Notes under the pieces: generated by a model | What the model saw: only the letters and a program-made list of their open reading frames with translations | Told to the model about the DNA's origin: nothing | Databases searched by the model: none | In this document: positions 23,256 to 34,321 of the stretch, piece by piece | How the letters are laid out: every line of letters begins with the position of its first letter | How positions within the stretch are numbered: position 1 is the stretch's first letter | Made by a program: the position numbers and the translations under genes | Origin: Nitrospirota bacterium | GTDB taxonomy: Bacteria; Nitrospirota; Leptospirillia; Leptospirillales; Leptospirillaceae | NCBI GenBank assembly: GCA_021801345.1 | Contig: JAJYYA010000026.1 | Coordinates: forward strand, 1-64,000 | Direction: 5' to 3' | Length of the DNA: 64,000 nucleotides

Positions 23256-24739
23256 ACCGACCTCAGAGCCTCCAGTGGCTTCGCTCCCCCGGGATGCTTC
23301 TCTTCACATTGATCCTGGGAACGACCCTTCCCCTGGCCGACACCACGAGCATGAACGTGGGGCGCTTCTTTATCGCCCGGGGACTCGACTCGACCCCCGA
23401 CGAGACCCGCTGGCTCACCGCCGGCTACAGCCTCTTCGTCGCCCTGGGCGTCCCCCTCTCCTACCGCCTCCGGGGCCTTCTCGAGGAGAGCGCCCTCTAC
23501 ATCCTCGCCACCGCCGTCTTCATGGCCGGATCGGCCGTCTCCATGACGGCCCACTTCATGCCCCTCATGATGGTGGGGCGCGCCCTCCAGGGACTCTCCG
23601 GAGGGGTCCTGATCCCCCTCTCCCTCACCCTCATCGCCGAGAGCTTTCCCCCGGAACGGCGGGGACGGGCACTGGCCCTTTTCGCCGTCGGCAACGCCCT
23701 GGCGGTGAGCCTGGGCCCCACGATCGGAGGTCTCCTCGTCGATACGGCCGGCTGGCGCTGGACCATGGGGATCCACCTTCCGGTGGGTTTTCTCACGATC
23801 CTTCTCGCCTCGCTCTCGCTCGAAAACCATCCCCGTGCCGAAAAGCTTCCCTTCGACCTGCCGGGGTGGCTCCTTTTTTCCGCCACGGGATTTTTCACCA
23901 TGTATACCCTCATGGAAGGGGAACGGTTCGGCTGGCACAGCCGCCTCATTCTCGGAACGGCCCTTCTCTCTTCGGCCCTCTTCTTCTCCTATTTTCTCCA
24001 CGCCGCCCGGCACCCCCGCCCGATCCTTCCGCCTGAGCTCCTGCGCCACGGGGGGTACCTGCTTTTGACGGCCGCGAACTTCCTGCGATCGACCGCCATC
24101 TTCGGGCGCCTCTACCTTCTCCCCCTCTACCTTGAGATCTTTTACCACTTCCAGAGCCACCAGGCCGGCATGATCATCTTCGCGGGGGCCATCACCGAGA
24201 TCCTCATCCCGGTCTTCGGCCTCTTCCTCCTCCCCCGAAGAAGTTTCTTCACCTGGGGCTTCATGGCAGCAGGCTCCGTCCTCATCGCCCTGTCCAACCT
24301 GGCCTATCTCTCCCTTCCGTCGAACGCCTACTCGCCCTCTCTCGTCCTCCTCCCCCAGATGGTCTTCGGCATCGGGGTCGCCCTCACCCAGGTCTCCCTT
24401 CAGCCCCTTGTGGTCCGGACGCTTCCGGCGCCGCTCCATCGCGTCGGCATGGTCGCCCAGCTCGTGGTGCAGTTTCTGGGGGGAATGTTCGGAACGATCT
24501 GGGCCCGTCACATTTTAAACAACGCCGTCCCCCTCTTTTCCCAGGAGCTTCTCCCTCCCCCCATCGCCCTCCACTTTCGGACTCCCCCGGAGGTCTCCCG
24601 CGTCGCCGCAGCCTTCTCCTACAACCTGGACTTTCTTGTCCTGGGAGGTGTCTCGGCCTTCGCGGCAATTTTCATTCTCCTTCTTCCCGCCCTCGAACGC
24701 ATGAACCGACCGTCCTCTCTTCGCCAGCCCTCATCCTGA
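23252..24739 (+). CDS. MFS transporter, DHA2 (EmrB/QacA-like) family
   Basis: A 495-residue inner-membrane transporter with about 14 hydrophobic helices. DHA2 marks are the first-helix LADTTSMNVG (motif D1-like), WLTAGYSLFVALGVPL, the GRALQGLSGGVLIPLSLTLI segment and GNALAVSLGPTIGGLLVD (motif C). Such proteins export drugs or toxic organics by proton antiport. The GTG at 23252 overlaps the preceding TGA and gives a normal N-terminus; an upstream TTG/GTG at 23141 would add an Arg-rich extension. No HlyD/EmrA partner is present. It ends the cluster begun by the thiamine-binding protein. Confidence 0.87.
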   Translation: MNRPQSLQWLRSPGMLLFTLILGTTLPLADTTSMNVGRFFIARGLDSTPDETRWLTAGYSLFVALGVPLSYRLRGLLEESALYILATAVFMAGSAVSMTAHFMPLMMVGRALQGLSGGVLIPLSLTLIAESFPPERRGRALALFAVGNALAVSLGPTIGGLLVDTAGWRWTMGIHLPVGFLTILLASLSLENHPRAEKLPFDLPGWLLFSATGFFTMYTLMEGERFGWHSRLILGTALLSSALFFSYFLHAARHPRPILPPELLRHGGYLLLTAANFLRSTAIFGRLYLLPLYLEIFYHFQSHQAGMIIFAGAITEILIPVFGLFLLPRRSFFTWGFMAAGSVLIALSNLAYLSLPSNAYSPSLVLLPQMVFGIGVALTQVSLQPLVVRTLPAPLHRVGMVAQLVVQFLGGMFGTIWARHILNNAVPLFSQELLPPPIALHFRTPPEVSRVAAAFSYNLDFLVLGGVSAFAAIFILLLPALERMNRPSSLRQPSS

Positions 24740-25044
24740 GCGCCGACAGAGCCCTCCTCCGGTTGCCGGGAGACGCCTCTATCCCTCCCAGCTCCCGCGC
24801 CTTCTCCCGCCGAAGGAGGAGACGCCGCTTCCTCACTCCGCAAACCACCGGCCTCCTCTCTCCTACGCGGATCACCGATTCGTCGGCGCCCACTCCGGGT
24901 GCCTTCTTCCGATCCTCCCGGAGTGCTTGAGGATCCTTACCGAAGGCCTCCGGCATCAATCGGTCTCCGAACCGGGAATGTGAGAGAATGGGGGCAATTC
25001 TTTCTGGGCAAATCAATCGGGGCGGAGAGGGAGGATCGGGCAAA
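24740..25044. other. Intergenic region with a repeated 14-mer
   Basis: No gene seen. It contains ATCACCGATTCGTC at 24871-24884, the core of the repeats that flank the ORF6N patch at 10.9-11.9 kb. The RhuM-Fic gene begins right after. Confidence 0.5.
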
Positions 25045-26121
25045 ATGGGTGAAATCATCCTGTTTCAGGACAAAAGCGGAAAACTGAACCTCAACGTGAA
25101 GCTGGACAAGGATACAGTCTGGCTGACGCAGCAGCAGATGGCGGATCTGTTCGATACGACACAGCAGAACATTGCCCTCCACCTGAAAAACATCTTTTCC
25201 GATGGCGAGTTGGACGCAGGAGCAACTCACAAGGATTTCTTGTTGGTTCGGAATGAAGGCGGAAGGGATGTCAACAGAAACGTCGCGCACTACAACCTAG
25301 ATGCCATCATTTCCGTCGGCTATCGGGTGAACAGCAAGCAGGCCGTGGTCTTCCGTCAGTGGGCGACCAATGTGCTGAAGGACCATCTGGTCAAGGGATT
25401 TACCCTGAATCCGAACCGTCTGGAGTCCATCGGAGTCAAGGAAGTGCGGAAATCCCTTGAAATGCTCTCAAGAGTCCTCGATCGACAGCCCGAATTGTCG
25501 GACGAAAGCCGCCAGATCGTTCGGCTGATCGACAATTATGCGAAGACATGGACGACGCTTTTCCAGTATGACGAGGGGACGCTGCGGATCCCATCGGGAA
25601 AACCACCTGTTGGAGGGATCGACTATACCGAGGCGATCCGGGACATTCAGACTCTCAAACAGACATTGGTCGAGAAGGGGGAAGCCGGAACCCTTTTCGG
25701 CCAGGAACGCGGGAATGCGTTCGAGGCGATCATCGGGAATGTCGAGCAGGAGGTGTTCGGGGAACCCTGCTACAAGAGCGTCGAGGAAAAGGCGGCGACC
25801 CTTCTCTATTTCATCGTCAAGGATCACCCGTTCTCCGACGGGAACAAGCGGATCGGCAGTTTCATGTTCCTCCGATATCTGGAACTCCAGGGCGTCCGGC
25901 ACGATTTCGGTCCTGGGGCGCTTCCCGCGCTGACTCTCCTCGTCGCCGAGTCATCCCCGGCAAACAAGGACACGATGGTCCGGATCGCGATCAATGCGAT
26001 CGCGGACGCCGATGCGGCGGACAAGTTGGAAGATGAGGGCGACCACAAGGGAATTTCCTCCCTTTTTCTGGACAAGGAGCCAAAGGAGCAGGACCGGAAG
26101 GACCCCGAGCCTGGGATGTAA
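25045..26121 (+). CDS. RhuM-family protein with C-terminal Fic/DOC domain
   Basis: A 358-residue two-domain protein. The N-terminus (about 5-170) is RhuM-like (DKDTVWLTQQQMADLFDTTQ, NIALHLKNIF and YNLDAIISVGYRVNSKQAVVFRQWA). The C-terminus carries a Fic/DOC motif HPFSDGNKRIG, where family members transfer AMP or phosphate to target proteins; the final Arg of HPFxxGNGRxxR is not in the usual place, as in DOC-like forms. The ATG at 25045 fits the family length. Codon use and lower GC suggest import. It is followed by remnants of plasmid genes, so this is an accessory patch. Target unknown. Confidence 0.88.
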   Translation: MGEIILFQDKSGKLNLNVKLDKDTVWLTQQQMADLFDTTQQNIALHLKNIFSDGELDAGATHKDFLLVRNEGGRDVNRNVAHYNLDAIISVGYRVNSKQAVVFRQWATNVLKDHLVKGFTLNPNRLESIGVKEVRKSLEMLSRVLDRQPELSDESRQIVRLIDNYAKTWTTLFQYDEGTLRIPSGKPPVGGIDYTEAIRDIQTLKQTLVEKGEAGTLFGQERGNAFEAIIGNVEQEVFGEPCYKSVEEKAATLLYFIVKDHPFSDGNKRIGSFMFLRYLELQGVRHDFGPGALPALTLLVAESSPANKDTMVRIAINAIADADAADKLEDEGDHKGISSLFLDKEPKEQDRKDPEPGM

Positions 26122-26260
26122 CGCTCAAACAGCAAGGAGGAGCCCTGTATCTCGATGCCACACAGGAGATGATCGACGAAATCGAGCGGGAGGGAATCGA
26201 CATCATTCCTCCCGACGAACGGGCGCGTTCGATGTCGCGGGAGGGCCGGACGTATGGATA
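26114..26260 (+). pseudogene. 3' remnant of an unknown plasmid-type gene
   Basis: Directly after the RhuM-Fic gene and partly overlapping its stop in another frame, one frame reads as convincing protein (GGALYLDATQEMIDEIEREG, then IDIIPPDERARSM) and ends at TAA 26258-26260. It has no start codon, so only the C-terminus of a gene seems left. It directly precedes the ArdC remnant. Confidence 0.45.
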
Positions 26261-26462
26261 AGAATAGCTTGAATACCGGGACGTCCACCAGGCGGTGACG
26301 GACCAGATCGTCGCCTCCCTCGAGGAAGGGCGCATGCCCTGGAAGAGACCGTGGAACGCCGGAAAGCTTGTCGGGTCGGAGTCCCTCCTCCCGAGAAACG
26401 CCGCGACCGGTCGTCCCTGCCCGGGCGTCATCCTCCTGCTCCTTCGAGGCAAGCCCTGTGGT
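26255..26462 (+). pseudogene. ArdC-like antirestriction protein, N-terminal remnant
   Basis: The sequence DVHQAVTDQIVASLEEGRMP, then WKRPWN and SLLPRNAATGRPCPGVILLLL match the N-terminal domain of ArdC/zincin-like antirestriction proteins of conjugative elements. The ATG at 26255 (MDKNSL) is in a different frame from this block, so a one-base indel lies near 26272. After about 26460 the similarity is lost and no zincin HExxH domain follows. The gene is therefore a broken remnant. In mobile elements ArdC protects incoming DNA. Confidence 0.7.
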
Positions 26463-27089
26463 TCCACGTCCAATCGACCCCGTCTGCCACCTTCTACATC
26501 GTCACGCTTTGAAAAAACGACGTCAACATCTTCATCCGGCATCGCCTCCGCCGTGAAGGGCAAGCCTGTCATCCCCTTCTTCCGCGGCGACCGACCGATC
26601 CTCCGATCCCTTCCGGAAAGCCGAATCTCTTACCTTCTCCTCCCTCGGGGCAAGACCTCTGCGCGCGTTCCGTCCTCCCGATCTCTCGGGACCAAAGGCG
26701 ATCTGCGCCCTTTCTCCCATCCGCCCTTCAAGATGAGCGGTCGGCTCCCCCCGGGATTGTCGGTGGGGGGGAGAGGTTGCCCTGATGAGAACGATTGCAC
26801 AGCAGGACGAAGTCACGGTTCTGATGTGCCCAGTTCCAGGACGCCCGGGAGTCGACGCGGAGGCAGGGCCATGAACCGAAAGCGCCGCCTGAAGCTGACC
26901 ATAAGAATCCGGCTGAGCAATCGTGTGATCAGGAAAAAATATTGAGAGCACAAAATTGCTTCACTCACAAATTTTTGGTACCGTTTTCATAAATGCGCCC
27001 CATCGATGATCCCGCCCCCCTGTGACCGATCCCCGGAGGCGGCCGAAGAGTCGGGAACTCGAGGGTTCCCCCCTGCACAGGGAGGCCTC
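26463..27089. other. Decayed region between ArdC debris and the EAL gene
   Basis: No intact gene. It contains copy B of the 62-bp dispersed repeat (26863-26924, minus strand) and the likely promoter of the globin-EAL gene. Confidence 0.5.
26863..26924 (-). repeat. 62-bp dispersed repeat, copy B
   Basis: The reverse complement is about 81% identical to 11779-11840. The two copies are in opposite orientation and 15 kb apart, each in a decayed accessory patch. Confidence 0.65.
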
Positions 27090-29441
27090 ATGCAGGAACT
27101 CAGCCTTTTCGTCACAAAAACAGCCAGGGAGCTCGAGGACCTCGAGCGCTCCATCACTGCCCTCCGGGAAGATGCGATGCGCACCCTCGAGGGGATTCTG
27201 GCAAAAAACGCCCATTCTCCCCTCCCTGGACCGCTCTCCGGAGACAATATCGGCACCAGGGCTCTGGTCGACCCCTACGGAACATTCGCGGCCGAATGGC
27301 TGATCCCCGAGCAGGGGAGGATCGAGGGGCTGAGCCGGACGATGGTCGACCTTTTCTATACGACCCTGATGACGCGCCCCGACGCCCGGACCGTCCTCGA
27401 CCTCCTGGGCCCACCGGAGCTCGAGCGTCTGAAGTCCGGGCAGGTCCGCTACCTTGCCACAATCCTCTCCCCTGACCTTTCGAAGCCTCTCCACGAAAAG
27501 CTTGCCAAGGAAACGGGGGAGCGCCACGCCATGGTCGGTCTCGTTCCGTCCACTCTGGCCGAGGCCTTTTCCCTCTATCGCCACGAACTCGAGCGCTTCT
27601 TTCCCTCGGAGGAACGGCGGGACGCCCTGGTCCGGGGCATCGTCATCGAACGTCTGGCCAACGACCTCTCCTGGCAGCTTGTCGCCTTCTCCGAGATCGA
27701 ACATGAGCGAGCCCGTCTGACGGACGAGTTCCTCCATCTCTTTTCGACCGCCCCGAACCGCCGGGACCTCCTCAAGGGAGTCCTCGACCGGATCGTCCAG
27801 ATCCCCGGCATCGCCGGCGCCTCCGTCGCCAGCGTCCTCGACGGACACAGAATCCAGTGCGAGGTCCTCTCGGGTCTCGTATTAAACGGGGTCGAATGCC
27901 TGAGGAACCACCTCCCCAAAAAGACGGACGAGAACAACCTCGCGCGGAAGGCCTTCGAGGAGGAGCGCCCGATCCTCAGAAACACCATCCGCGACGCCAT
28001 GCTCGACCCCGCCGAGGCGGAAGAGGCGAGACTTCTCGGCATCCGCTCCCTGGCCGCCTGGCCCCTCCTCTCCCAGGACGGGGTCCCCATCGACATTCTG
28101 AACATCTACAGCAAATGGCCGGGATACTTTCATTCGGGAAGCCAGCAGTTCTTCTGGACGATCCTGTCGCGATCCCTGGGATCGGCCCTCTCGAGCCTCG
28201 AAAGACAGCCCCGCCTCTCCGGAACCCGTTCGGTCTCCCTTTCCGACAACCGGAAGTACCGGAGCCTCCTGCAACAGGGGGCGGTCGAGATGTGGTACCA
28301 GCCGGTCGTCAATGCCCACACCCGGGAGCTCGTCAAGTTCGAAAGCCTCGCCCGGCTCAGAGACAGCGACAGGATCACCTCCCCCGGACAGTTTCTCCCG
28401 GCCTTAGGGACAAACCAGCTGCTTCTCCTGTTCGATCTGGGGATCGACAGGATCAAGAAAGACGTCGCCGCCTGGACCGAAATCCCCGGGAAATACTTTA
28501 CCTCCCCGCGCATCTCCATCAATCTTCCCGTCGAAGCCTTCTCCAACAGAAGCTTCATGGACCGTCTGCAGGAATGCGGCGCAAGCGGCGTCAGCGCCGA
28601 CTGCTCCGGTCGGCCCGTGGAGCTGACGCTCGAACTCGTCGAGGCGGGATTTCTCGACGAGCGCTCCGCTCGGAGCCGGATGTCCTCGCTCAAGGAGGCG
28701 GGCTACCGGATCGCCCTCGACGATATCGGGACGGGAGACTCCTCCATACGGCGGCTCAAGTCCCTCCCGATCGACGAGATCAAGATCGACCAGGGCTTCG
28801 TCCGTACGCTCGACAGGAACATGAATCATCTCGAGTTTGTCTTCTCCCTGATCGACCTGGCCTCGGGTCTCGACATCGACTACGTCCTCGAAGGAATCGA
28901 AACGTCCACGATCTTCGACATGGTCGCCATGACCGGCTCCCGGGGGTTGCTGCAGGGATATGCGATCGGACGGCCCATGCCCGCGGGCGAAGTCGGCGCC
29001 TGGTGGGAGCGCTGGCAGACGATGCCGGCCATGAACCATCCCTGGTCCCTTCCGGGCTGGCTCGTCCAGCAGGAGATCCGTCTTCGCTACAGCTGGATCC
29101 TGTGCGCCCGGGGAGCCCACGAGATGATCGACAGCGTCCCCCTTGCAGACGCCGACCGGTGTCCTCTTTCGAGATCCCTGTCCGCGCTGAAGATCGACGA
29201 TGACCTGAAGAGAAGAGTCGAGCGTCTTCATCGCGACTTCCACCGCGAAATGGAACGCGAGGTCGTCGGGCCGAGACCCCTGAGCCATCCGGAGACTCCG
29301 CTGGCCTTCGAGAGGGTCTGGAGGACCTACCGGACGGCACTCATCGACCTGATGCCCGGAGAGGGGAGAGAAGAGAGAGGAGCCGATCCGGCAACGGAGA
29401 CCCGGACCGGAGATCCGGAGCCTCCTCCGCTTCCCGGACGA
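27090..29441 (+). CDS. Globin-coupled c-di-GMP phosphodiesterase (globin-GAF-EAL)
   Basis: A protein of about 784 residues. N-terminal globin-sensor fold (about 65-175) has a candidate haem proximal His146 (GERHAMVGLVPSTLAEAFSLY). A GAF-like region (about 215-370) follows, then an EAL domain (about 390-645). EAL catalytic positions are present: the ESL form of EAL, INLP, LELVE, LDDIGTGDSS, IDEIKID and LEGIE. The C-terminus (about 665-750) has His/Cys residues (AHEMIDS, ADRCPL, LHRDFHREME) that recall a CZB-like zinc-binding helix bundle, which is tentative. It should hydrolyse c-di-GMP in response to O2, NO or similar. The ATG at 27090 has AGGGAGG upstream. Confidence 0.85.
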
Positions 29442-29444
29442 TGA

Positions 29445-31540
<2,096 letters not shown>

Positions 31541-32056
31541 CGTTCTCCTTATTGGATTGGGTTGATCGGCGCCACATCCCTGGGGTCGATCTGTCGTGTC
31601 CAAGGGGGCCCGAAAAGACTCTCCGGGAAAGCTCCCGAACAAAAAACACCAGCCAAGATCTTCCCACGAATATACCTTCAAGGGGGGGTTGTCCGTCAGT
31701 CATCAGAAGCGGCCTCCCCCCTCCCGAACCCTATCACAGTACCACAACAGGCTGTCTCGGTCAGGTCCTCATGCAGATATAACAGTCGCACAAAGGAAAG
31801 CCGATCCTCCATTGCAGCTCTTCCGACCTGATGGCACCCTCCTCCCCTCCCTCCAAACTCCCTCTCCGGGCCTTGGCCCGAAAATGACGCCGACCGTCGA
31901 AGGGACGAGACTCATTTGTTAAAACGGATCACGAATCTCTCAAGGAGCCTCCTCCTGCACCCTCCGAAATTGAGCGGCGGAGTATCGGGCCATTTGAACA
32001 TTTGTCCGCGCATGCCCCTTCTTAGGCCGTAGGCCAAGAGGGGGTCAAGCGGACAA
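31541..32056. other. Intergenic region leading to a long hairpin
   Basis: No recognisable protein in any frame. The right end contains the left arm and loop of the inverted repeat at 31994-32064. Confidence 0.45.
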
Positions 32057-32064
32057 ATGTTCAA
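31994..32064. repeat. 71-nt hairpin with perfect 16-bp arms
   Basis: TTGAACATTTGTCCGC (31994-32009) and its exact reverse complement (32049-32064) enclose 39 nt that also fold (CCCCTTCTTAGGCC opposite GGCCAAGAGGGGG). The right arm runs into the start region of the small gene at 32075. It could be a small mobile hairpin (MITE or REP-like), a structured leader or a small RNA. Confidence 0.65.
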
Positions 32065-32074
32065 GGAGAAAAAG

Positions 32075-32251
32075 ATGACGAGTGTCGTCGAGCTGTTCAA
32101 AGAGAAGGGTTTTCAGGAAGGCCGGCTGGAAGAGCTCAGACACAGTATTGCCCGCCTCCTCTCAAAAGGACTCTCCCCCGAAGAGGTCTCAGGCCTCCTC
32201 GATGCCGACCTCTCCCTTGTCCGGGAGATCGTGGCCTCTTTGCCCCGCTGA
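32075..32251 (+). CDS. Short remnant resembling the C-terminus of Rpn-type nucleases
   Basis: A 58-residue frame (KEKGFQEGRLEELRHSIARL, SPEEVSGLLDADLSLVREI). The pattern of an EGRxE helix followed by a short HTH-like GLSPEEVSGLL is common at the C-terminus of Rpn/PD-(D/E)XK transposase-linked proteins, so it may be a leftover of one or a small standalone protein. AAGGAG precedes the ATG at 32075; another ATG lies at 32057. Confidence 0.45.
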   Translation: MTSVVELFKEKGFQEGRLEELRHSIARLLSKGLSPEEVSGLLDADLSLVREIVASLPR

Positions 32252-32721
32252 AACTTGAGGCTGCGGAGGAGAGCCTCCTCCACCCGTGCAGAAAAGACTC
32301 CTTGTCCTCCCGCTCGGAGCATCTCTCTCGCCCCCGATCAGAACGTACGCCCTTTGGACCCCGGAGCACATCGGATTTCTGACGCCTCGCCTTTGTGATG
32401 GATCAATCCTGAGCGGCCCACAAGTGGGCTCTTTTTCGAAAAGTTCCTTTCTTTCGATTTTTTCTCAGGAAGATCGACTCATTCTCCACGGTCCATCCAC
32501 CCGCTTTGATCCACACTCCCCCTTTCGATTCGATACGGGGCCCTCTGCTGATTTCTTCCTGAAAAGGCAGAATCGAGGATGATCCCGGTACCCGCTCCAT
32601 GTATAATGAAATCACAGTCATAGGGAGCCTCCCGGTAAGGAGGGAGCTCCTCTCGTTTTACCCTGATACCTTTCCCGGAGCCGGGCCCCCTGTGGCTTTC
32701 GCTCCGGGCCCGGAGATTTCC
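32252..32721. other. Intergenic region before the SagB-type gene
   Basis: No clear gene. A terminator lies at 32411-32436 on the plus strand. A TATAAT hexamer at 32603-32608 could be a -10 box for the next gene, with no good -35. Confidence 0.4.
32411..32436 (+). terminator. Intrinsic terminator
   Basis: GCCCAC-AA-GTGGGC stem, flanked by GAG and CTC with a small bulge, followed by a TTTTT run. It would end transcription coming from the small gene at 32075-32251. Confidence 0.7.
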
Positions 32722-34302
32722 TTGGACCAGACGACCCCGCTCTCCTCCGCCGCCCTTTATTATCAGGAGGAGACCAAATACAGCCGAACCACCATCCATC
32801 GTTTCCGTTCTCTGGACTACTCGAAAAAACCTCCACAATTCAAAGACTTTCAGTCTGACAGCACTATCAGCCTCGTCCCCTTTCTCCCCTTCACGCATAT
32901 CCCTTTTACCAGGACTCCCATCCCCACCCCTCCTCCCCAACCCCCCTCCGCTTGGGGGCTGGCCGATCTCTCCCGGCTCCTTTTTTTCTCCTACGGCGTT
33001 ACCGCCATCATGGACTCTCCCAAAATGGAGAAAACCTACATGCGGGCGGCCCCGTCGGCCGGAGGGCTGTATCCTGCCGAGATCTACCTGGCCATTTGGG
33101 ATCAACCCTTCATGGCCGACGGGATCTATCATTACCAGGGCAAGGAGCACCACCTTGTTCCCGTCTACGAAGGATCCTTTCGGGAGAAGCTTGCCGCAAG
33201 CTTCCTTCACGCCCCGGCGCTCGAAGAAGCCGGCTTTCTCCTGATCGTCTCCGGCATCTACGAGCGTTCCTCCTGGCGCTACGGAGAAAGAGGCTACCGC
33301 CGCATACTGCTCGATGCAGGACATCTCGTTGCCAACATCTCCCTTATGGCACGGGAGACGGGCTTCTCGGCCTATCCCCTGTCGGGATTCCAGGATGCCT
33401 TCCTGAACTCCCTTCTTTTCTGGGGAGACCAGACCGAGGTCGCACTGACGGGACTGGCCATGGTCTACGAGGATCTTTCCTTCGATCCCATTCCCTGCAA
33501 GCCCTTTCTCCCCTCGCCTCCCCATCCGGCTTACTCCCCTCCGGAGATCCCGGAGACGGGAGACCTCTTCCGGGATCTTCACCGGCTTTCGGCAATCGGT
33601 CCCGAACCTTATATTCCTTCGCAGACAGCGCTGCCGGGAGACGACGACTACGACCCGACCGTCCTCCCGATCTCCCGTTTTGCCCCCCAGAGAGATCCCG
33701 TCCTTCTCTCCTCCCATGAGGCCGATCTCTCCGAGACGATCTCCCGAGATCTCCTGACGCGACGTTCTGCCCGCCACTTTACGGGAGACCCCCTTCCCTT
33801 CGACGACCTCTCGGCTCTCCTCTCATATGGCTACGGCCTCTCGCCGTCCTCCTCGGTCGAATCCCCTTCGCCCCCGACATTTTATGGGCGCACTCTCTTT
33901 TCTTCCTATCTCGTGGTCCACTCCGTCGACAGCCTCCTCCCCGGTCTCTACCACTTTGCCCCCGAGACCCGTTCCCTCACACTTCTCCGGCGTGGAAACA
34001 TGGCCGAAATCGCCTGCGAGTTCTCTCTCGGGCAGGACCTTGTCCGGGACGCCTCCTGCGTGATCATCCAGGCCGCCGATCTGTCAAAGCTTGTCTCTCG
34101 CTACGGAAACCGCATCTATCGCACCCTTCACATGGATGTCGGCATTATCGGCGAGAGAATCAATCTTGCCGCTGTCCGGACCGACCACGGAGCCAGCGGA
34201 ATCGGAGGGTTCTTCGACGACGAGATCGCCGAATTTCTCGGACTTCCGACCTCGACAGCCATTCTCTATGTGACCGTCATGGGGATGGTCCCCAAACCCT
34301 AG
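32722..34302 (+). CDS. SagB/ThcOx-type tandem nitroreductase
   Basis: A protein of about 526 residues with two nitroreductase-like halves, as in SagB-type oxidases. The first half starts AALYYQEETKYSR and carries the flavin-binding RAAPSAGGLYPAEIYLAI; the second starts RRSARHFTGDPLPFDDLSALL and ends with NLAAVRTDHGASGIGGFFDD and a typical ILYVTVMG strand. SagB proteins are FMN oxidases that act on azoline rings in peptide natural products, but most genomic copies like this lack a known substrate. No cyclodehydratase or precursor peptide was seen here. The TTG at 32722 has CGGAGAT upstream; the frame is open back to an ATG at 32599. Confidence 0.82.
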   Translation: MDQTTPLSSAALYYQEETKYSRTTIHRFRSLDYSKKPPQFKDFQSDSTISLVPFLPFTHIPFTRTPIPTPPPQPPSAWGLADLSRLLFFSYGVTAIMDSPKMEKTYMRAAPSAGGLYPAEIYLAIWDQPFMADGIYHYQGKEHHLVPVYEGSFREKLAASFLHAPALEEAGFLLIVSGIYERSSWRYGERGYRRILLDAGHLVANISLMARETGFSAYPLSGFQDAFLNSLLFWGDQTEVALTGLAMVYEDLSFDPIPCKPFLPSPPHPAYSPPEIPETGDLFRDLHRLSAIGPEPYIPSQTALPGDDDYDPTVLPISRFAPQRDPVLLSSHEADLSETISRDLLTRRSARHFTGDPLPFDDLSALLSYGYGLSPSSSVESPSPPTFYGRTLFSSYLVVHSVDSLLPGLYHFAPETRSLTLLRRGNMAEIACEFSLGQDLVRDASCVIIQAADLSKLVSRYGNRIYRTLHMDVGIIGERINLAAVRTDHGASGIGGFFDDEIAEFLGLPTSTAILYVTVMGMVPKP

Positions 34303-34321
34303 TTCAAAAAAGGAGCCCCCC

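Noticed and set aside
22829-24511. 560-codon minus-strand frame opposite the MFS gene
   Set aside because: Very rich in Gly, Glu, Arg and Lys without any domain; the plus-strand MFS protein is unmistakable.
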